Below are positions 35,126-44,800 of a stretch of 64,000 bases of DNA, piece by piece. The stretch lies in contig NZ_FQXT01000002.1 in the NCBI RefSeq assembly GCF_900130045.1, positions 124,001 to 188,000 of the forward strand. The letters are read 5' to 3'. This stretch comes from Leeuwenhoekiella palythoae. GTDB taxonomy: Bacteria > Bacteroidota > Bacteroidia > Flavobacteriales > Flavobacteriaceae. The stretch's first letter is position 1; every line of letters starts with the position of its first letter. The notes under the pieces are model-generated. The model did no database searches. It had not been told where the DNA came from and worked only from the letters and a program-made list of their open reading frames with translations. The position numbers and the translations under genes are program-made.

Positions 35126-36256
35126 CTACAAAGCTTTTACTAAACTCTGATGCACAAAAGCTCGCTGGGCAGTAGACGTTTCAATATGCAGCCAATCGGC
35201 ACTTTTGCCTAATAAATGCACAGTATCTTTTCGCGAAAGCGTACCAACTTTTTGTGATTTCGCCGAAGCGCTACTTCGCAAATTGGCTTGTGCAGTTTTG
35301 ATCGCATAGGTTTTATAAAATTCAGTTGAAGCATTAAGGGCCGGTAACTCCGGCTCTTCTTTTACAAACGGCAACGGATTGATTGCTCCACGGCTGTACA
35401 CGCCAAAATGTAAATGTGGCGGAGTGGTACGTGCGTTCCCTGTATTGCCCACGAGCCCCAAAGTGTCCCCCACTTTTACACGTTGGCCGCTGGTTGCGAT
35501 AATGCTATCCAAATGCGCATAATACAGACTGTTGCCAAATAAGCCCTCACGCAACCAAACCTGTTTTCCGCCCAAACCGCGATTTCCGGTTCTGCTTATA
35601 TAGCCGTCAACACTTGCGACTACCGGCGTACCCCGCTTGGCAAAAATATCTATCCCCTCGTGGCTGCGCTTACCACCATCACGCGCTGCTCCCCAAAAGC
35701 TCTGAATGGATTTTGCTGAAGCGCCACTTACCGGAAAATAATACGAAGGTTTGCTCTGAATGCGTATTGCAAAACTTGAACTCGTATTCAATTCTGGCTG
35801 ATAAAGCACTTTATAAGTTCCTGAATTTTTAGGTGAAAAATCTAAAGTGGTAGCCTTATCATCGGCTTGCTGTACCAATTTATACGGCCGGATACTGTCT
35901 GAAGTCTTTTCATAGAGATCGATAAAAACCTTCGGTTGAAGCGTATCTGTCTGAATACTGAAGGTATACCTACGCCCGCGCTCCAGGTCAAGATCATAGC
36001 CATACACCGGTTCAATTTCCGGATTGAATATTCCGGTTTCTTGATAGGGAGAAGCAACTTGCAAACTATCATTCAGTGCGTTTTGAAAAGCGTTCATCCA
36101 CAGGCGATACGGTACTGAATCTGCATCAAAATTACGCGCGTAGACTTCGCGTGCAGTAGGCTGTGTGATCACATCGGTCACTTTGGTAAGCTTTCCGCAG
36201 GAAAAACAAAGGAATACTAAAGCAATCCCAATAAATTTTAAAAAATGATTTTTCAT
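35126..36256 (-). CDS. M23 family zinc metallopeptidase lipoprotein with SH3 domain
   Basis: 376 residues. The signal peptide ends at the lipobox FSC (MKNHFLKFIGIALVFLCFSC). Residues ~180-295 are the LytM/M23 domain, with the zinc ligands in SHEGIDIF (HxxxD) and PPHLHFG (HxH). Residues ~310-376 are an SH3_3-like domain (AQANLRSSASAKSQKVGTLS). The enzyme should cut peptidoglycan cross-links in the periplasm. It follows the radical SAM gene by 36 bp on the same strand. Confidence 0.9.
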   Translation of the reverse strand: MKNHFLKFIGIALVFLCFSCGKLTKVTDVITQPTAREVYARNFDADSVPYRLWMNAFQNALNDSLQVASPYQETGIFNPEIEPVYGYDLDLERGRRYTFSIQTDTLQPKVFIDLYEKTSDSIRPYKLVQQADDKATTLDFSPKNSGTYKVLYQPELNTSSSFAIRIQSKPSYYFPVSGASAKSIQSFWGAARDGGKRSHEGIDIFAKRGTPVVASVDGYISRTGNRGLGGKQVWLREGLFGNSLYYAHLDSIIATSGQRVKVGDTLGLVGNTGNARTTPPHLHFGVYSRGAINPLPFVKEEPELPALNASTEFYKTYAIKTAQANLRSSASAKSQKVGTLSRKDTVHLLGKSADWLHIETSTAQRAFVHQSLVKAL

Positions 36257-36292
36257 AGCTTCTGATAATAATCAGAAACTGTGCCAATTGCG

Positions 36293-37369
36293 CTAAAATA
36301 GCGAGAGTTGTCCCGGGCGGTATTGCTCAAAAAGTTCGCAATTGAGCGGAGCAATACTCCGGCCTTTAAGATATTTCTTTCTGCCGAGCTCCATCTGTGC
36401 TGCAATTTGCTTTGCAAATTCACCGCTACCGCGCATACGGCGACCAAATTGCGAATCGTTCAAGTTGCCCTCGTGACACGCAGCGATCTGATTAAGCACT
36501 TTATCAGCGCGGTCTGGCATCGCGGTTTTAAGCCACTGCTCAAAGATCTTTCCTATCGCACCATTCAAACGCACCACGGTATATCCTACCGATTTTGCAC
36601 TGTGATCTGCCGCAGCTTTGATCAAAGGCAATACCTCGTGACTGTTGATCCCCGGAATGATGGGCGCGGTCATCACATTTACCGGAACTCCAACCTCAGC
36701 AAGTTTCTTTACCGTTTCTAGGCGTTTTTTAATGCTGGCAGTACGCGGCTCCAGCAAGCGACGCGTTTTTTCTTCTAAAGTGGTGATCGACATATTGACC
36801 TGAATCAGGTTATAAGAAGCCAATTCCTTAATGATATCTAAATCCCGCTGAATCAATGCATTTTTTGTAATGATAGCCACCGGGTGCCGATAATTGAGAA
36901 AGGTCTCAAGCAATTTACGGGTGATCTTAAATTGCTTTTCTGCAGGCTGGTAACAATCGGTATTTCCCGAAAGGACAATGGGTGACGCTCGCCAGGATTT
37001 TTTAGCCAGGTGCTTTTCGAGCAGGCGCACCGCATTGCGTTTTACGAGAATGCGACTTTCAAAATCCAAGCCTGCATCGTAGCCCCAATATTCGTGCGAG
37101 TTACGCGCATAACAATATACACAACCGTGCTCACAGCCCTGATACGGATTTAAAGAATAACCCATTCCTACATCGGGGCTTTCTACTTTATTGACGATGG
37201 TCTTAGGAAAGGTGTCTATAAAAAGGGTTTTCAGATTTTGAGGCTCGTCCCCTTCCTGCGCGCAGTAATTGAGAAAATCATCTCGCAGCTCGTGGCTATT
37301 TACATCAAATCTATTAGCGATATGACGCTGTGCACCACGCCCTTTTAAGTGTTCTCCTTCGGCTTGCAT
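36293..37369 (-). CDS. PA0069 family radical SAM protein
   Basis: 358 residues. The cluster motif is C-E-H-G-C-V-Y-C, a CX3CX2C radical SAM site, within GYSLNPYQGCEHGCVYCYAR. The surrounding pattern (SHEYWGYDAGLDFESRILVK, LSGNTDCYQPAEK, PRTASIKKRLETVKKLAEVGVP) is that of the PA0069/SplB-like group. SplB repairs UV spore photoproduct, but this group lacks proven function. The C-terminus has a basic segment ending in QYRPGQLSLF. It probably precedes the M23 gene in one transcript. Confidence 0.9.
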   Translation of the reverse strand: MQAEGEHLKGRGAQRHIANRFDVNSHELRDDFLNYCAQEGDEPQNLKTLFIDTFPKTIVNKVESPDVGMGYSLNPYQGCEHGCVYCYARNSHEYWGYDAGLDFESRILVKRNAVRLLEKHLAKKSWRASPIVLSGNTDCYQPAEKQFKITRKLLETFLNYRHPVAIITKNALIQRDLDIIKELASYNLIQVNMSITTLEEKTRRLLEPRTASIKKRLETVKKLAEVGVPVNVMTAPIIPGINSHEVLPLIKAAADHSAKSVGYTVVRLNGAIGKIFEQWLKTAMPDRADKVLNQIAACHEGNLNDSQFGRRMRGSGEFAKQIAAQMELGRKKYLKGRSIAPLNCELFEQYRPGQLSLF

Positions 37370-37462
37370 AAAATAGGATTTATTACAAATATATGGAATA
37401 TTTCCTATTTATTTACCATTGAAATTTGTTCGGTTAAATCATGAGTTTTACGTTTTATAAAT

Positions 37463-38050
37463 TTAGAAGATAATTCCAAGATTAAAGCTGAGCCTGTTGT
37501 TTCTAACAGCAGAGCCAGGATTGTCAATGAGAATATCTGATAAACCAGTTTGATTATCAATTTCTGCAAATACATCTAGGTTTTCTCCAATAGGAAGTTT
37601 GTAGCCAATACCTCCAGCAATTCCGAAATCAGTAGAATTAAATAATCTCGTTACGTCAACGTTGAAAGAAGTTGCTTTGGCAGCAATCATAAAGCCTATG
37701 TATGGTCCTAAATTAATATACCAATTGTTATTATTTCCAAAATAGAAATTAGCGGTGACAGGGACCGATATCATATTAAAAGCAACATCGGTTTCTCTAT
37801 TTTCATATAATCCCTCTGCATAACCCTTTCTCTCATAGATAGCTTTTAATTTTAAGCTCCATTGGTCGCTCAAATAATAGTTTCCAAAAGCTCCACCACT
37901 AAATTCGACCAATGACTTAGTCCTTTGATTATAACTATCAGAAACATTACTGATAGACAATGCGGTGATAATCCCAAACTCTAGATTATCCTTGCTTTGA
38001 GCAGTGCATAAATTGACAAATAAAAGTATGAATAACGTAATTTTCTTCAA
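37463..38050 (-). CDS. Outer-membrane beta-barrel protein (porin-like)
   Basis: 195 residues with the signal peptide MKKITLFILLFVNLCTAQS. The mature part is an eight-strand-like barrel: LEFGIITALSISNVSDSY, GAFGNYYLSDQWSLKLKAIYE, WYINLGPYIGFMIAA, and the C-terminal LSFNLGIIF ending in Phe. It fits the OprF/outer-membrane beta-barrel (PF13568-like) group of Bacteroidota. Its base composition is visibly more AT-rich than that of the neighbouring genes, as part of the 37.4-38.9 kb island. Confidence 0.8.
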   Translation of the reverse strand: MKKITLFILLFVNLCTAQSKDNLEFGIITALSISNVSDSYNQRTKSLVEFSGGAFGNYYLSDQWSLKLKAIYERKGYAEGLYENRETDVAFNMISVPVTANFYFGNNNNWYINLGPYIGFMIAAKATSFNVDVTRLFNSTDFGIAGGIGYKLPIGENLDVFAEIDNQTGLSDILIDNPGSAVRNNRLSFNLGIIF

Positions 38051-38096
38051 AGTGGTTTATTTTTAAATTAAAGAATTAAAATATTATTTAATCTTC

Positions 38097-38204
38097 TCAA
38101 TTTTGCAATTTAGGATTGCACTTTTCAATTCCTTCATCTTCCCAAACAATTGCATCAGCTAAAACGTGATACTCAAATTTTGGGTTTTCAGAATCGGATT
38201 TTCT
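38097..38204 (-). pseudogene. Remnant of a reading frame downstream of the 38208 gene
   Basis: Directly after the double stop TAATAA (38205-38210) of the next gene, the same frame stays open for 35 codons with a protein-like sequence: FEYHVLADAIVWEDEGIEKC, then a TGA at 38097-38099. There is no start codon. It looks like the C-terminal piece of a decayed coding sequence or of a former longer protein. Confidence 0.4.
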
Positions 38205-38207
38205 TTA

Positions 38208-38762
38208 TTACTTATTAGTATTAAGTCTATAAACCTCACAATTATAAAAAAGAAATAAGTTCAACTCATTTTTATAATTCTCTTTGAAATTTGGCCCATA
38301 TAGCTTGATTAACTTTTGCCCTTTTTCTTTTGTAAGCTTTTCAATAATTGTATTTGCTTCTTCTTCTGAGAAATCTTGACTTAATTCTGAACAAACTTTT
38401 AGGCCGATTTCTTTGACAGTTGGATTAATTGAGGTTGCTCCTAATATTTCTGCCATCAAATCTTTATATTCAGAGCAATTATTAGTCATTGTATAGTCAA
38501 AAACTTCCTGTAGATAATTGAAAACATCATATCCATTTACAGAATTTTTACCTGTGAATTCCTTCACAACTTTTTCAGTATATAATCTATTTTCCTTAAA
38601 AGCATTCAAACTACAGTCCATTATTAGCTTTCTCTTTTGTTCTAATGAAATGTTTTTTTCAATTGTTTTCACACAATTGCAGTTATCCTCTATAAGCTGG
38701 TCTTCATTTTGTGAATAAGAGATTAAGGAAAAAAGAAATAAGATGCAGGTAATACTTTTCAT
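38208..38762 (-). CDS. Secreted hypothetical protein
   Basis: 184 residues with the signal peptide MKSITCILFLFSLISYSQ. The mature chain is helical, lysine- and glutamate-rich, with four spaced cysteines (NCNCVKTIEKNISLEQK, MDCSLNAF, NNCSEYKDLM, KVCSELSQ). I do not recognise a family. The codons are strongly A/T-ended. It lies in the AT-rich island between the barrel gene and a 160-bp gap. It is transcribed on the same strand as both neighbours. Confidence 0.65.
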   Translation of the reverse strand: MKSITCILFLFSLISYSQNEDQLIEDNCNCVKTIEKNISLEQKRKLIMDCSLNAFKENRLYTEKVVKEFTGKNSVNGYDVFNYLQEVFDYTMTNNCSEYKDLMAEILGATSINPTVKEIGLKVCSELSQDFSEEEANTIIEKLTKEKGQKLIKLYGPNFKENYKNELNLFLFYNCEVYRLNTNK

Positions 38763-38876
38763 TCTAATCTAAATTTTTGCTAAACTAATACGCCAAACAA
38801 ATATAATCGAACACCAAGTTAATAATCAGATCATAAGGTTAATTTAAATATGTTATGAACAAAACAATTAAGTAAA

Positions 38877-38905
38877 CAAAAACCCGCTGAAAAGCGGGTT
38901 TTTAA
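38877..38905 (-). terminator. Terminator after the enoyl-CoA hydratase gene
   Basis: AAAAACCCGCT-GAAA-AGCGGGTTTTT forms an 11-bp stem with a GAAA tetraloop. It lies 20 bases after the stop of the minus-strand gene and marks the edge of the AT-rich island. Confidence 0.85.
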
Positions 38906-38925
38906 ATTCTCTAAGGCAGCGCCTT

Positions 38926-39708
38926 TTACTTCCCCGGAAACTCCGGTTTGCGTTTTTCTAAGAATGCGGTGGTTCCTTCTTTAAAATCTTCAGTGGCGAA
39001 AGAGGCACCAAAACCTTCAATCTCGGCGTCGTAACCGTTTACTCCGGGTTTAAAACCGGCATTTACCGCTTGTATCGCGGTGGCAATGGCAACACCGCTA
39101 TTGTTTAAGATCTTACCCGCAATTTTTTCGGCAAGTGCCATCAACTCTTCTTGCGAAGTCACGTGATTCACTAAGCCCGATTGAAAAGCTTGATCGGCAT
39201 CGATCATTCCGGCAGTCATAATCATTTCAAAAGCGCGGCCTTTGCCTACCAACTGCGGCAATCGCTGCGTGCCGCCATACCCGGGAATCAAGCCCAGCGA
39301 AGTTTCCGGCAAGCCCATGCGCGCGTTGTGACTCGCAATACGTATGTGTGCTGCCATCGCGAGTTCGAGGCCGCCACCCAAAGCAAAACCGTTAATCGCC
39401 GCAATGACCGGTGTGCTTAGATTTTCAATAAAATCGAAAAGTATTTTTTGGCCCTTTCGCGCCAGCAAAGCGCCTTCTTCCTCTTCAAAATCAGCAAATT
39501 CGCTGATGTCTGCACCGGCCACAAAAGCTTTCTCGCCGCTTCCGGTTAAGATGATCACCCCAATGTCTTCATCGGCATCAGCTTCAGCAAATGCGTCGTG
39601 CAGTTCTTGAATGGTTTCTTTATTGAGTGCGTTTAATTTTTTAGGTCGGTTTATGGTGATGATCGCCAAGTGATCATCAACCTCATAGATGAGATTCTCA
39701 AAATTCAT
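38926..39708 (-). CDS. Enoyl-CoA hydratase/isomerase family protein
   Basis: 260 residues from the ATG at 39706-39708; a TTG two codons earlier is less likely. Crotonase motifs: AFVAGADISEF (first oxyanion-hole segment), NGFALGGGLELAMAAHIRIAS (second), and PETSLGLIPGYGGTQRLPQLVG with a catalytic Glu. The end FLEKRKPEFPGK is usual for hydratases. It hydrates trans-2-enoyl-CoA in fatty-acid or amino-acid breakdown, or is a methylglutaconyl-type enzyme; the precise substrate is open. It is downstream of a histidine kinase gene by 30 bp. Confidence 0.9.
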   Translation of the reverse strand: MNFENLIYEVDDHLAIITINRPKKLNALNKETIQELHDAFAEADADEDIGVIILTGSGEKAFVAGADISEFADFEEEEGALLARKGQKILFDFIENLSTPVIAAINGFALGGGLELAMAAHIRIASHNARMGLPETSLGLIPGYGGTQRLPQLVGKGRAFEMIMTAGMIDADQAFQSGLVNHVTSQEELMALAEKIAGKILNNSGVAIATAIQAVNAGFKPGVNGYDAEIEGFGASFATEDFKEGTTAFLEKRKPEFPGK

Positions 39709-39738
39709 AGTCAATATTTTTGCTCCGCAGCGCGGAAA

Positions 39739-41202
39739 TTAAGCTTCAGCTTTAGGGAAGGTCACTTTAAAAACAGTGCCTCGATCTTCCTTAGAAGTAA
39801 AGGTAATGGTTCCGTTATAGGTTTCCACAATATTTTTAACCATTGCTAGCCCAAGCCCCATTCCGCTTGACTTGGTGGTGAATTTTGGCTCAAAGACCTT
39901 TTCGATATTTTCTTCCGGAATTCCGTGACCATTGTCACAAACCAAAATACAAACCTGGTCTTCATCACTTTTGATCTCCACACGAATCTTAGGATCCTCA
40001 ACCCCTTCTGTCGCCTGAATTGCATTTTTAACCAGATTGGTGATTACCCGTATGAGTTGGGTGCGGTCTAATTTTACCGTGATCTCGTCAGCATCGGTGC
40101 CAAAAGTAAGGTAATGTTCTGTAAAAATATCCAGTGCCAATTTGGTCACGAAAACCACATTTAGCGTCTCGTTTTGCTGCGCCGGCATTTTAGCAAAATT
40201 GGAAAACGCTTCAGCAATCGAACTCATCGTATCTATCTGCTGAATCAAGGTTTTACTGTATTCATCTAACTTTTTATGAATGTCCGGATCGTTGGGATCA
40301 AAACGCATTTGAAAACTCTGTACGGTAAGACGCATTGGTGTCAACGGATTTTTGATCTCGTGCGCCACCTGTTTTGCCATCTCACGCCAGGCCGCTTCTC
40401 GCTCACTTTGTGCCAATTTTGCCGCACTGTTTTCAAGTTCGTCGATCATTCCATTATACGAGCGCACCAGGTTGCTAATCTCTTCGCTGGCATCATCGAT
40501 CTCAATACGCTGGTTACGTTTATCAAGCCGCGTCTGGATCATCTTATCGCTTATGGTTTTTAAGCTGGAAGTTATATAGCGAGATAAAAAATAAGAGAGT
40601 ACCGTCGCAATGAGCAACATAAATAAATACCCTTCTGCCAGTCTACGTAAGAATTCGTCAAGTTCGCGCGTGATAAAATCATCATCCTGAATGTAGGGCA
40701 AATTCATTATTGCCAGCGGCTTGAATTTGTTATCGTTGATATAGGTATAGGAAGATTGGTATTTTACGCCATCGATCTCAGATTGTACGATCCATCGTTT
40801 TGTGGGCGTGTTGGCGAGTCCTTCTAAAACCGAAGGATTCAAGCTGGTTTCCAGAGTGTCTTCGGTAAAAGTTTCTTTAGATTTGACAAGCAGTTTTCCG
40901 TTAAGATCATAGATATTTATAGGCAGTTCGTGAACATCTGCAATGCGGTAAATATCATTGTTATACTTTAAAATAAACGGAATGTTCTTAGAGATAACCT
41001 CATAAGTGGTCTGGTCCAGTACATAATCGATCTCTGCGCGTATCTGATCTTCCTTACGCAATAAACGGTCGCGATGATACTCTTTTGCTTCCTCTTTATA
41101 CTGAACCACGCTGATGATCCCGATGAGAATAGAAGCTCCTAAAATGAGCAACACCATCCCAAAAAAGATACGCAGGCGTAAAGAAAGCTTATTAAATTTC
41201 AT
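39739..41202 (-). CDS. Membrane sensor histidine kinase (NtrY-like)
   Basis: 487 residues. Two membrane helices (residues ~11-33 and ~191-209) flank a periplasmic sensor region of ~155 residues. A HAMP-like segment follows (TSSLKTISDKMIQTRLDKRN). The H box is AHEIKNPLTP with His281 as phosphorylation site; then the N box (VITNLVKNAIQAT), G1 (VCDNGHGIPEENIEKVF) and G2 (GMGLGLAMVKNIVE) complete the ATPase domain. No response-regulator gene is adjacent, so its partner lies elsewhere. The gene follows hemJ by 28 bp, so co-transcription is likely. Confidence 0.92.
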   Translation of the reverse strand: MKFNKLSLRLRIFFGMVLLILGASILIGIISVVQYKEEAKEYHRDRLLRKEDQIRAEIDYVLDQTTYEVISKNIPFILKYNNDIYRIADVHELPINIYDLNGKLLVKSKETFTEDTLETSLNPSVLEGLANTPTKRWIVQSEIDGVKYQSSYTYINDNKFKPLAIMNLPYIQDDDFITRELDEFLRRLAEGYLFMLLIATVLSYFLSRYITSSLKTISDKMIQTRLDKRNQRIEIDDASEEISNLVRSYNGMIDELENSAAKLAQSEREAAWREMAKQVAHEIKNPLTPMRLTVQSFQMRFDPNDPDIHKKLDEYSKTLIQQIDTMSSIAEAFSNFAKMPAQQNETLNVVFVTKLALDIFTEHYLTFGTDADEITVKLDRTQLIRVITNLVKNAIQATEGVEDPKIRVEIKSDEDQVCILVCDNGHGIPEENIEKVFEPKFTTKSSGMGLGLAMVKNIVETYNGTITFTSKEDRGTVFKVTFPKAEA

Positions 41203-41230
41203 CGAAAACTAGTTATCAAAAATCGAGCCG

Positions 41231-41779
41231 TTAGGCATTAGGATTTTTTTCGCGAATGCTTTTATAAAGTTTAATTCCCAACATTAAAAGCACTGCTAGA
41301 CAGATTAAACCGGCTAATCCCCAAATCCAGTTGGTAGCACTTTTAGTAATTACCAAAAAGATCACCGCAAATAGAATTAAGGTTGGGCCCTCATTCCAGA
41401 TGCGCATATATCTGGTCGTATAATTTATCTCACCGCGTTGCAGTTGCTTAAATATTTGATGACTTTTGAAGTGATAGGCATACAACAACACGACAAATGC
41501 TAATTTAATTTGCATCCAAGGTGCATACAAAAGCCCCGGATTAAAATGCAACATCACAAATGCAAAAAGGCTAGCTAAAATCATAGAAGGCCAGGTGATG
41601 ATCTTCCAAAGACGTTTAGTCATCAAAGCCAACTGATCGCCCAGAATGCTTCGGTCTGGTTCGGGTTTTTGGGAAGCTTCAATCTGATACATAAACAAGC
41701 GTGGCGCATAGAATAAGCCCGCAAACCACGTCACGATAAATATGAGGTGCAGCGATTTAAAGTAGTTGTAGTATTCCAT
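41231..41779 (-). CDS. hemJ: Protoporphyrinogen IX oxidase HemJ
   Basis: 182 residues with four membrane helices. The start MEYYNYFKSLHLIFIVTWFAGLFYAPRLF contains the conserved His of HemJ (His11) in SLHLIFIVTWFAG, and RLWKIITWPSMIL, PWMQIKLAFVVLLYAYH and RIWNEGPTLILFAVIFLV match the family. HemJ removes six electrons from protoporphyrinogen IX in the inner membrane and passes them to the respiratory chain. It supplies the penultimate step of haem synthesis next to the other hem genes in this window; no HemG or HemY is seen. Confidence 0.9.
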   Translation of the reverse strand: MEYYNYFKSLHLIFIVTWFAGLFYAPRLFMYQIEASQKPEPDRSILGDQLALMTKRLWKIITWPSMILASLFAFVMLHFNPGLLYAPWMQIKLAFVVLLYAYHFKSHQIFKQLQRGEINYTTRYMRIWNEGPTLILFAVIFLVITKSATNWIWGLAGLICLAVLLMLGIKLYKSIREKNPNA

Positions 41780-41803
41780 AAGTCAAAGGTAACCCGAAAT
41801 AAT

Positions 41804-41847
41804 AAAAAACGATTCGTCGCCTAAGCGAAAGGCGAGAATCGTTTTTT
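41804..41847 (-). terminator. Terminator between the BNR-repeat gene and hemJ
   Basis: AAAAAACGATTC (41804-41815) pairs with GAATCGTTTTTT (41836-41847); an inner stem TCGCC/GGCGA extends it past a one-base bulge. It lies downstream of the minus-strand 41875 gene. Confidence 0.8.
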
Positions 41848-41874
41848 AATTTCTATTATATTGAAGCGCTTTAT

Positions 41875-44800
41875 CTATTCTTCTGCTACAAACAGATAAT
41901 TGAGCTGCATCGCATTGAATTCTTTGTTAAACGCGGCAACCTCATCGTTTATCAGCGTATCAAACTTGTCTAATTCCGCATCTATTTTAGCCGTTAGTTC
42001 ATTTTTCACCGCGACATCCTGATCTGTAGGCGCAAAATCTCCCATGCTCACTAATGAATTCAAATGCGCCAATTTATTGGTCAACTTGATCGGAAAGTTA
42101 AGCGGATCCTGCCCACTTCGGTTTTTGGTTTGATACAGCGCTTTTTCAATTTCCTCAAGATCTTCCCGCAGGGTTTTGGACTTTTCCCGAAGTTCTTCAG
42201 TATCGGGATTGTCTTTGTACTGCTTTTCAAAAGCACTCAACTGCGTGTTAATATTTCTGATCTTTTTGATGCTCTGGTGCGCGTGATCTACAGTCTCATT
42301 TACATCTGAAATAAAATCAAATTGCGCCTGCATGTCTGCAACAGTCGCTTCAGAACGTGGATCTGCCAGAACGGTGTAGGGTTGCGCATAATTGGTTCCG
42401 TTTACGTTCAATTTTACAGTGTATTCACCAGGGATTTGCTGTGGCCCCTGCGTACTCGCCCACCATAAGATCATTCCCGGTAGCCGCTCTGCACCGTCAT
42501 AGGTCATATCCCAGTTAAACTGATTCGCACCTTCTTTGACTTTTAATTTATCGTCACTTCCTTTACTGCTGTACGATTTGATCGTATCGTTTTTAGCGTC
42601 AAAATACGTCAACGCAATGCTGTCTTTTTCAGCATCATATTCCGGAAGGTAGAAATAGGTCATCACGCCGCTTGGGTGATTGGTCCCCGCCGAATTTGAT
42701 TTACGGCTACCACCGTCCATTCTATAAGTGTCTTTTGGCTTGTACAAATGCACCGCATCGGTATCTTCTGCTTCGATCGCCTGATGCAACATACTTAAAT
42801 CATCAATAATATAAAGGCTGCGCCCTTGTGTCGCTACGATCAAATTGTTCTCCTTAAGCACCAAATCAGTGATGGGAACAATAGGCAAGTTCAGCTGAAA
42901 TGGTTTCCAGTTTTCACCGGCGTCAAACGAAATGTACATTCCGGTTTCGGTACCTGCATACAATAAACCTTCTTTTTCAGGGTCTTCCCGTACGACACGC
43001 GTAAAGTGTTCTGCTTCGATTCCGTCAGTGATCTTTTCCCAGCTTTTACCGTAATCTGTGGTCTTGTATAAATATGGTGCAAAATCACCGGTTTTATATT
43101 TGGTTCCGGCGATGTAGCAGGTACCTTCATCAAAATAGCTCGGCTCAATGCTGTTGATCATCATCCACTGGGGCATTCCTTTTGGCGTCACATTCTCCCA
43201 GTTTTCACCGCCGTCGCGCGACACATAAACCAAACCGTCGTCGCTACCCGTCCAGAGCAAGCCTTCTTTCAACGGACTTTCATTAGCAGCAAAAATGGTA
43301 CAGTAATATTCTACGGAAGTATTGTCTTGCGTAATCGGCCCTCCGGAAGAACCCTGTTTTGATTTGTCATCGGTCGTAAGGTCCGGGCTAATCACTTCCC
43401 AACTTTGTCCTTCGTTTGTGGTTTTATGCACGTGATTACTGAAAGTGTACAGCACATCTGGATTGTGACGGGAGAACATAATGGGGAAATTCCATTGAAA
43501 ACGGTACTTCATATCTTCAACACCGTGGCCCATTGGGTTATCCGGCCAAACCGAAACTGAACGCACTGTATTGTTCTCGTGATTCACTCGGGTTAAGAAA
43601 CCGTCGTAGCTTCCACCATAAACGATATTTGGATTTTCTGGGTCTACCGCAATATGCGCACTTTCGCCACCGGCTGTGCTTTCCCAATCCTCTTCACTAA
43701 TACTGTAGCCATCTGTTCTATGCGGAATGCGCACCGTAGAGTTATCTTGCTGCGCTGCATAAATACGATACGGAAACTGATTGTCTGTCGCTAATCTATA
43801 AAACTGCGCAGTAGGCTGATTGCCGTAAGTACTCCAGGTTTCTCCACCATCATAAGTGATCTGAGCGCCACCATCATCTCCCATTACCATACGCATAGGA
43901 TTTTCTGGAGCGATCCAAAGATCGTGGTGATCGCCGTGCGGCGCATTATTGCTTTCAAAAGTTTTACCACCATCGGTACTTTTATGGTAGCTTACATTAA
44001 GCACATACACAACATCTTCATCTTGAGTATCTGCATATACTTTAGTATAATACCACGCCCGCTGTCTTAAGTTGCGATCGTCGTTGATGAGTTTCCAGCT
44101 GGTACCGCCGTCTTCGCTTCGGTAGAGACCACCTTTATCTTTATTTTCAACCATCGCAAAAACACGTTCTGAATTTACAGGCGAAACCGCAACTCCAATA
44201 ATTCCTAATGTATCTGTTGGAAATCCGTCGTTTTTTGAAATCTCTTTCCATGTTTTACCGCTATCGGTAGATTTCCATAAGGCTGAACCTTCACCACCAC
44301 TGATAAAACTGTATGGCGTTCTGCGCGAATGCCAGGTCGAAGCATATAAAACACGTGGATTGTTAGGGTCGAATGTCAAGTCGACTGCACCGGCATCTTC
44401 GGTAGCAAAAAGTACGCGCTCCCAATTGGCGCCACCATCTGTAGATTTGTAAACTCCACGCTCTTGCGTAGGTTTATAAATATCTCCCAAAACCGCAGCA
44501 TAAACAATATCTGGATTGGTAGGATGTACACGTATTTTTGAAACGTGTCGGCTTTTAGGTAAGCCTGCTTTTTCCCAGGTTTTACCGGCATCTGTAGATT
44601 TCCACATTCCGTAACCGGAAGAAACATTTCCGCGCAGCGTGTTTTCACCACCACCCACGTAAATGATATTGTGATCGCTAGGAGCAATTTCCACCGCGCC
44701 TATGCTTCCGCCGAAATAACCATCAGAAATATTGTCCCAAGAACGACCACCATCTTTGGTACGCCATACGCCACCACCGGTAGCTCCAAAATAGAATAAG

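Noticed and set aside
39739-41202. Two-component pair with an adjacent regulator
   Set aside because: Neither neighbour (hemJ or enoyl-CoA hydratase) is a response regulator; the kinase is an orphan at this locus.
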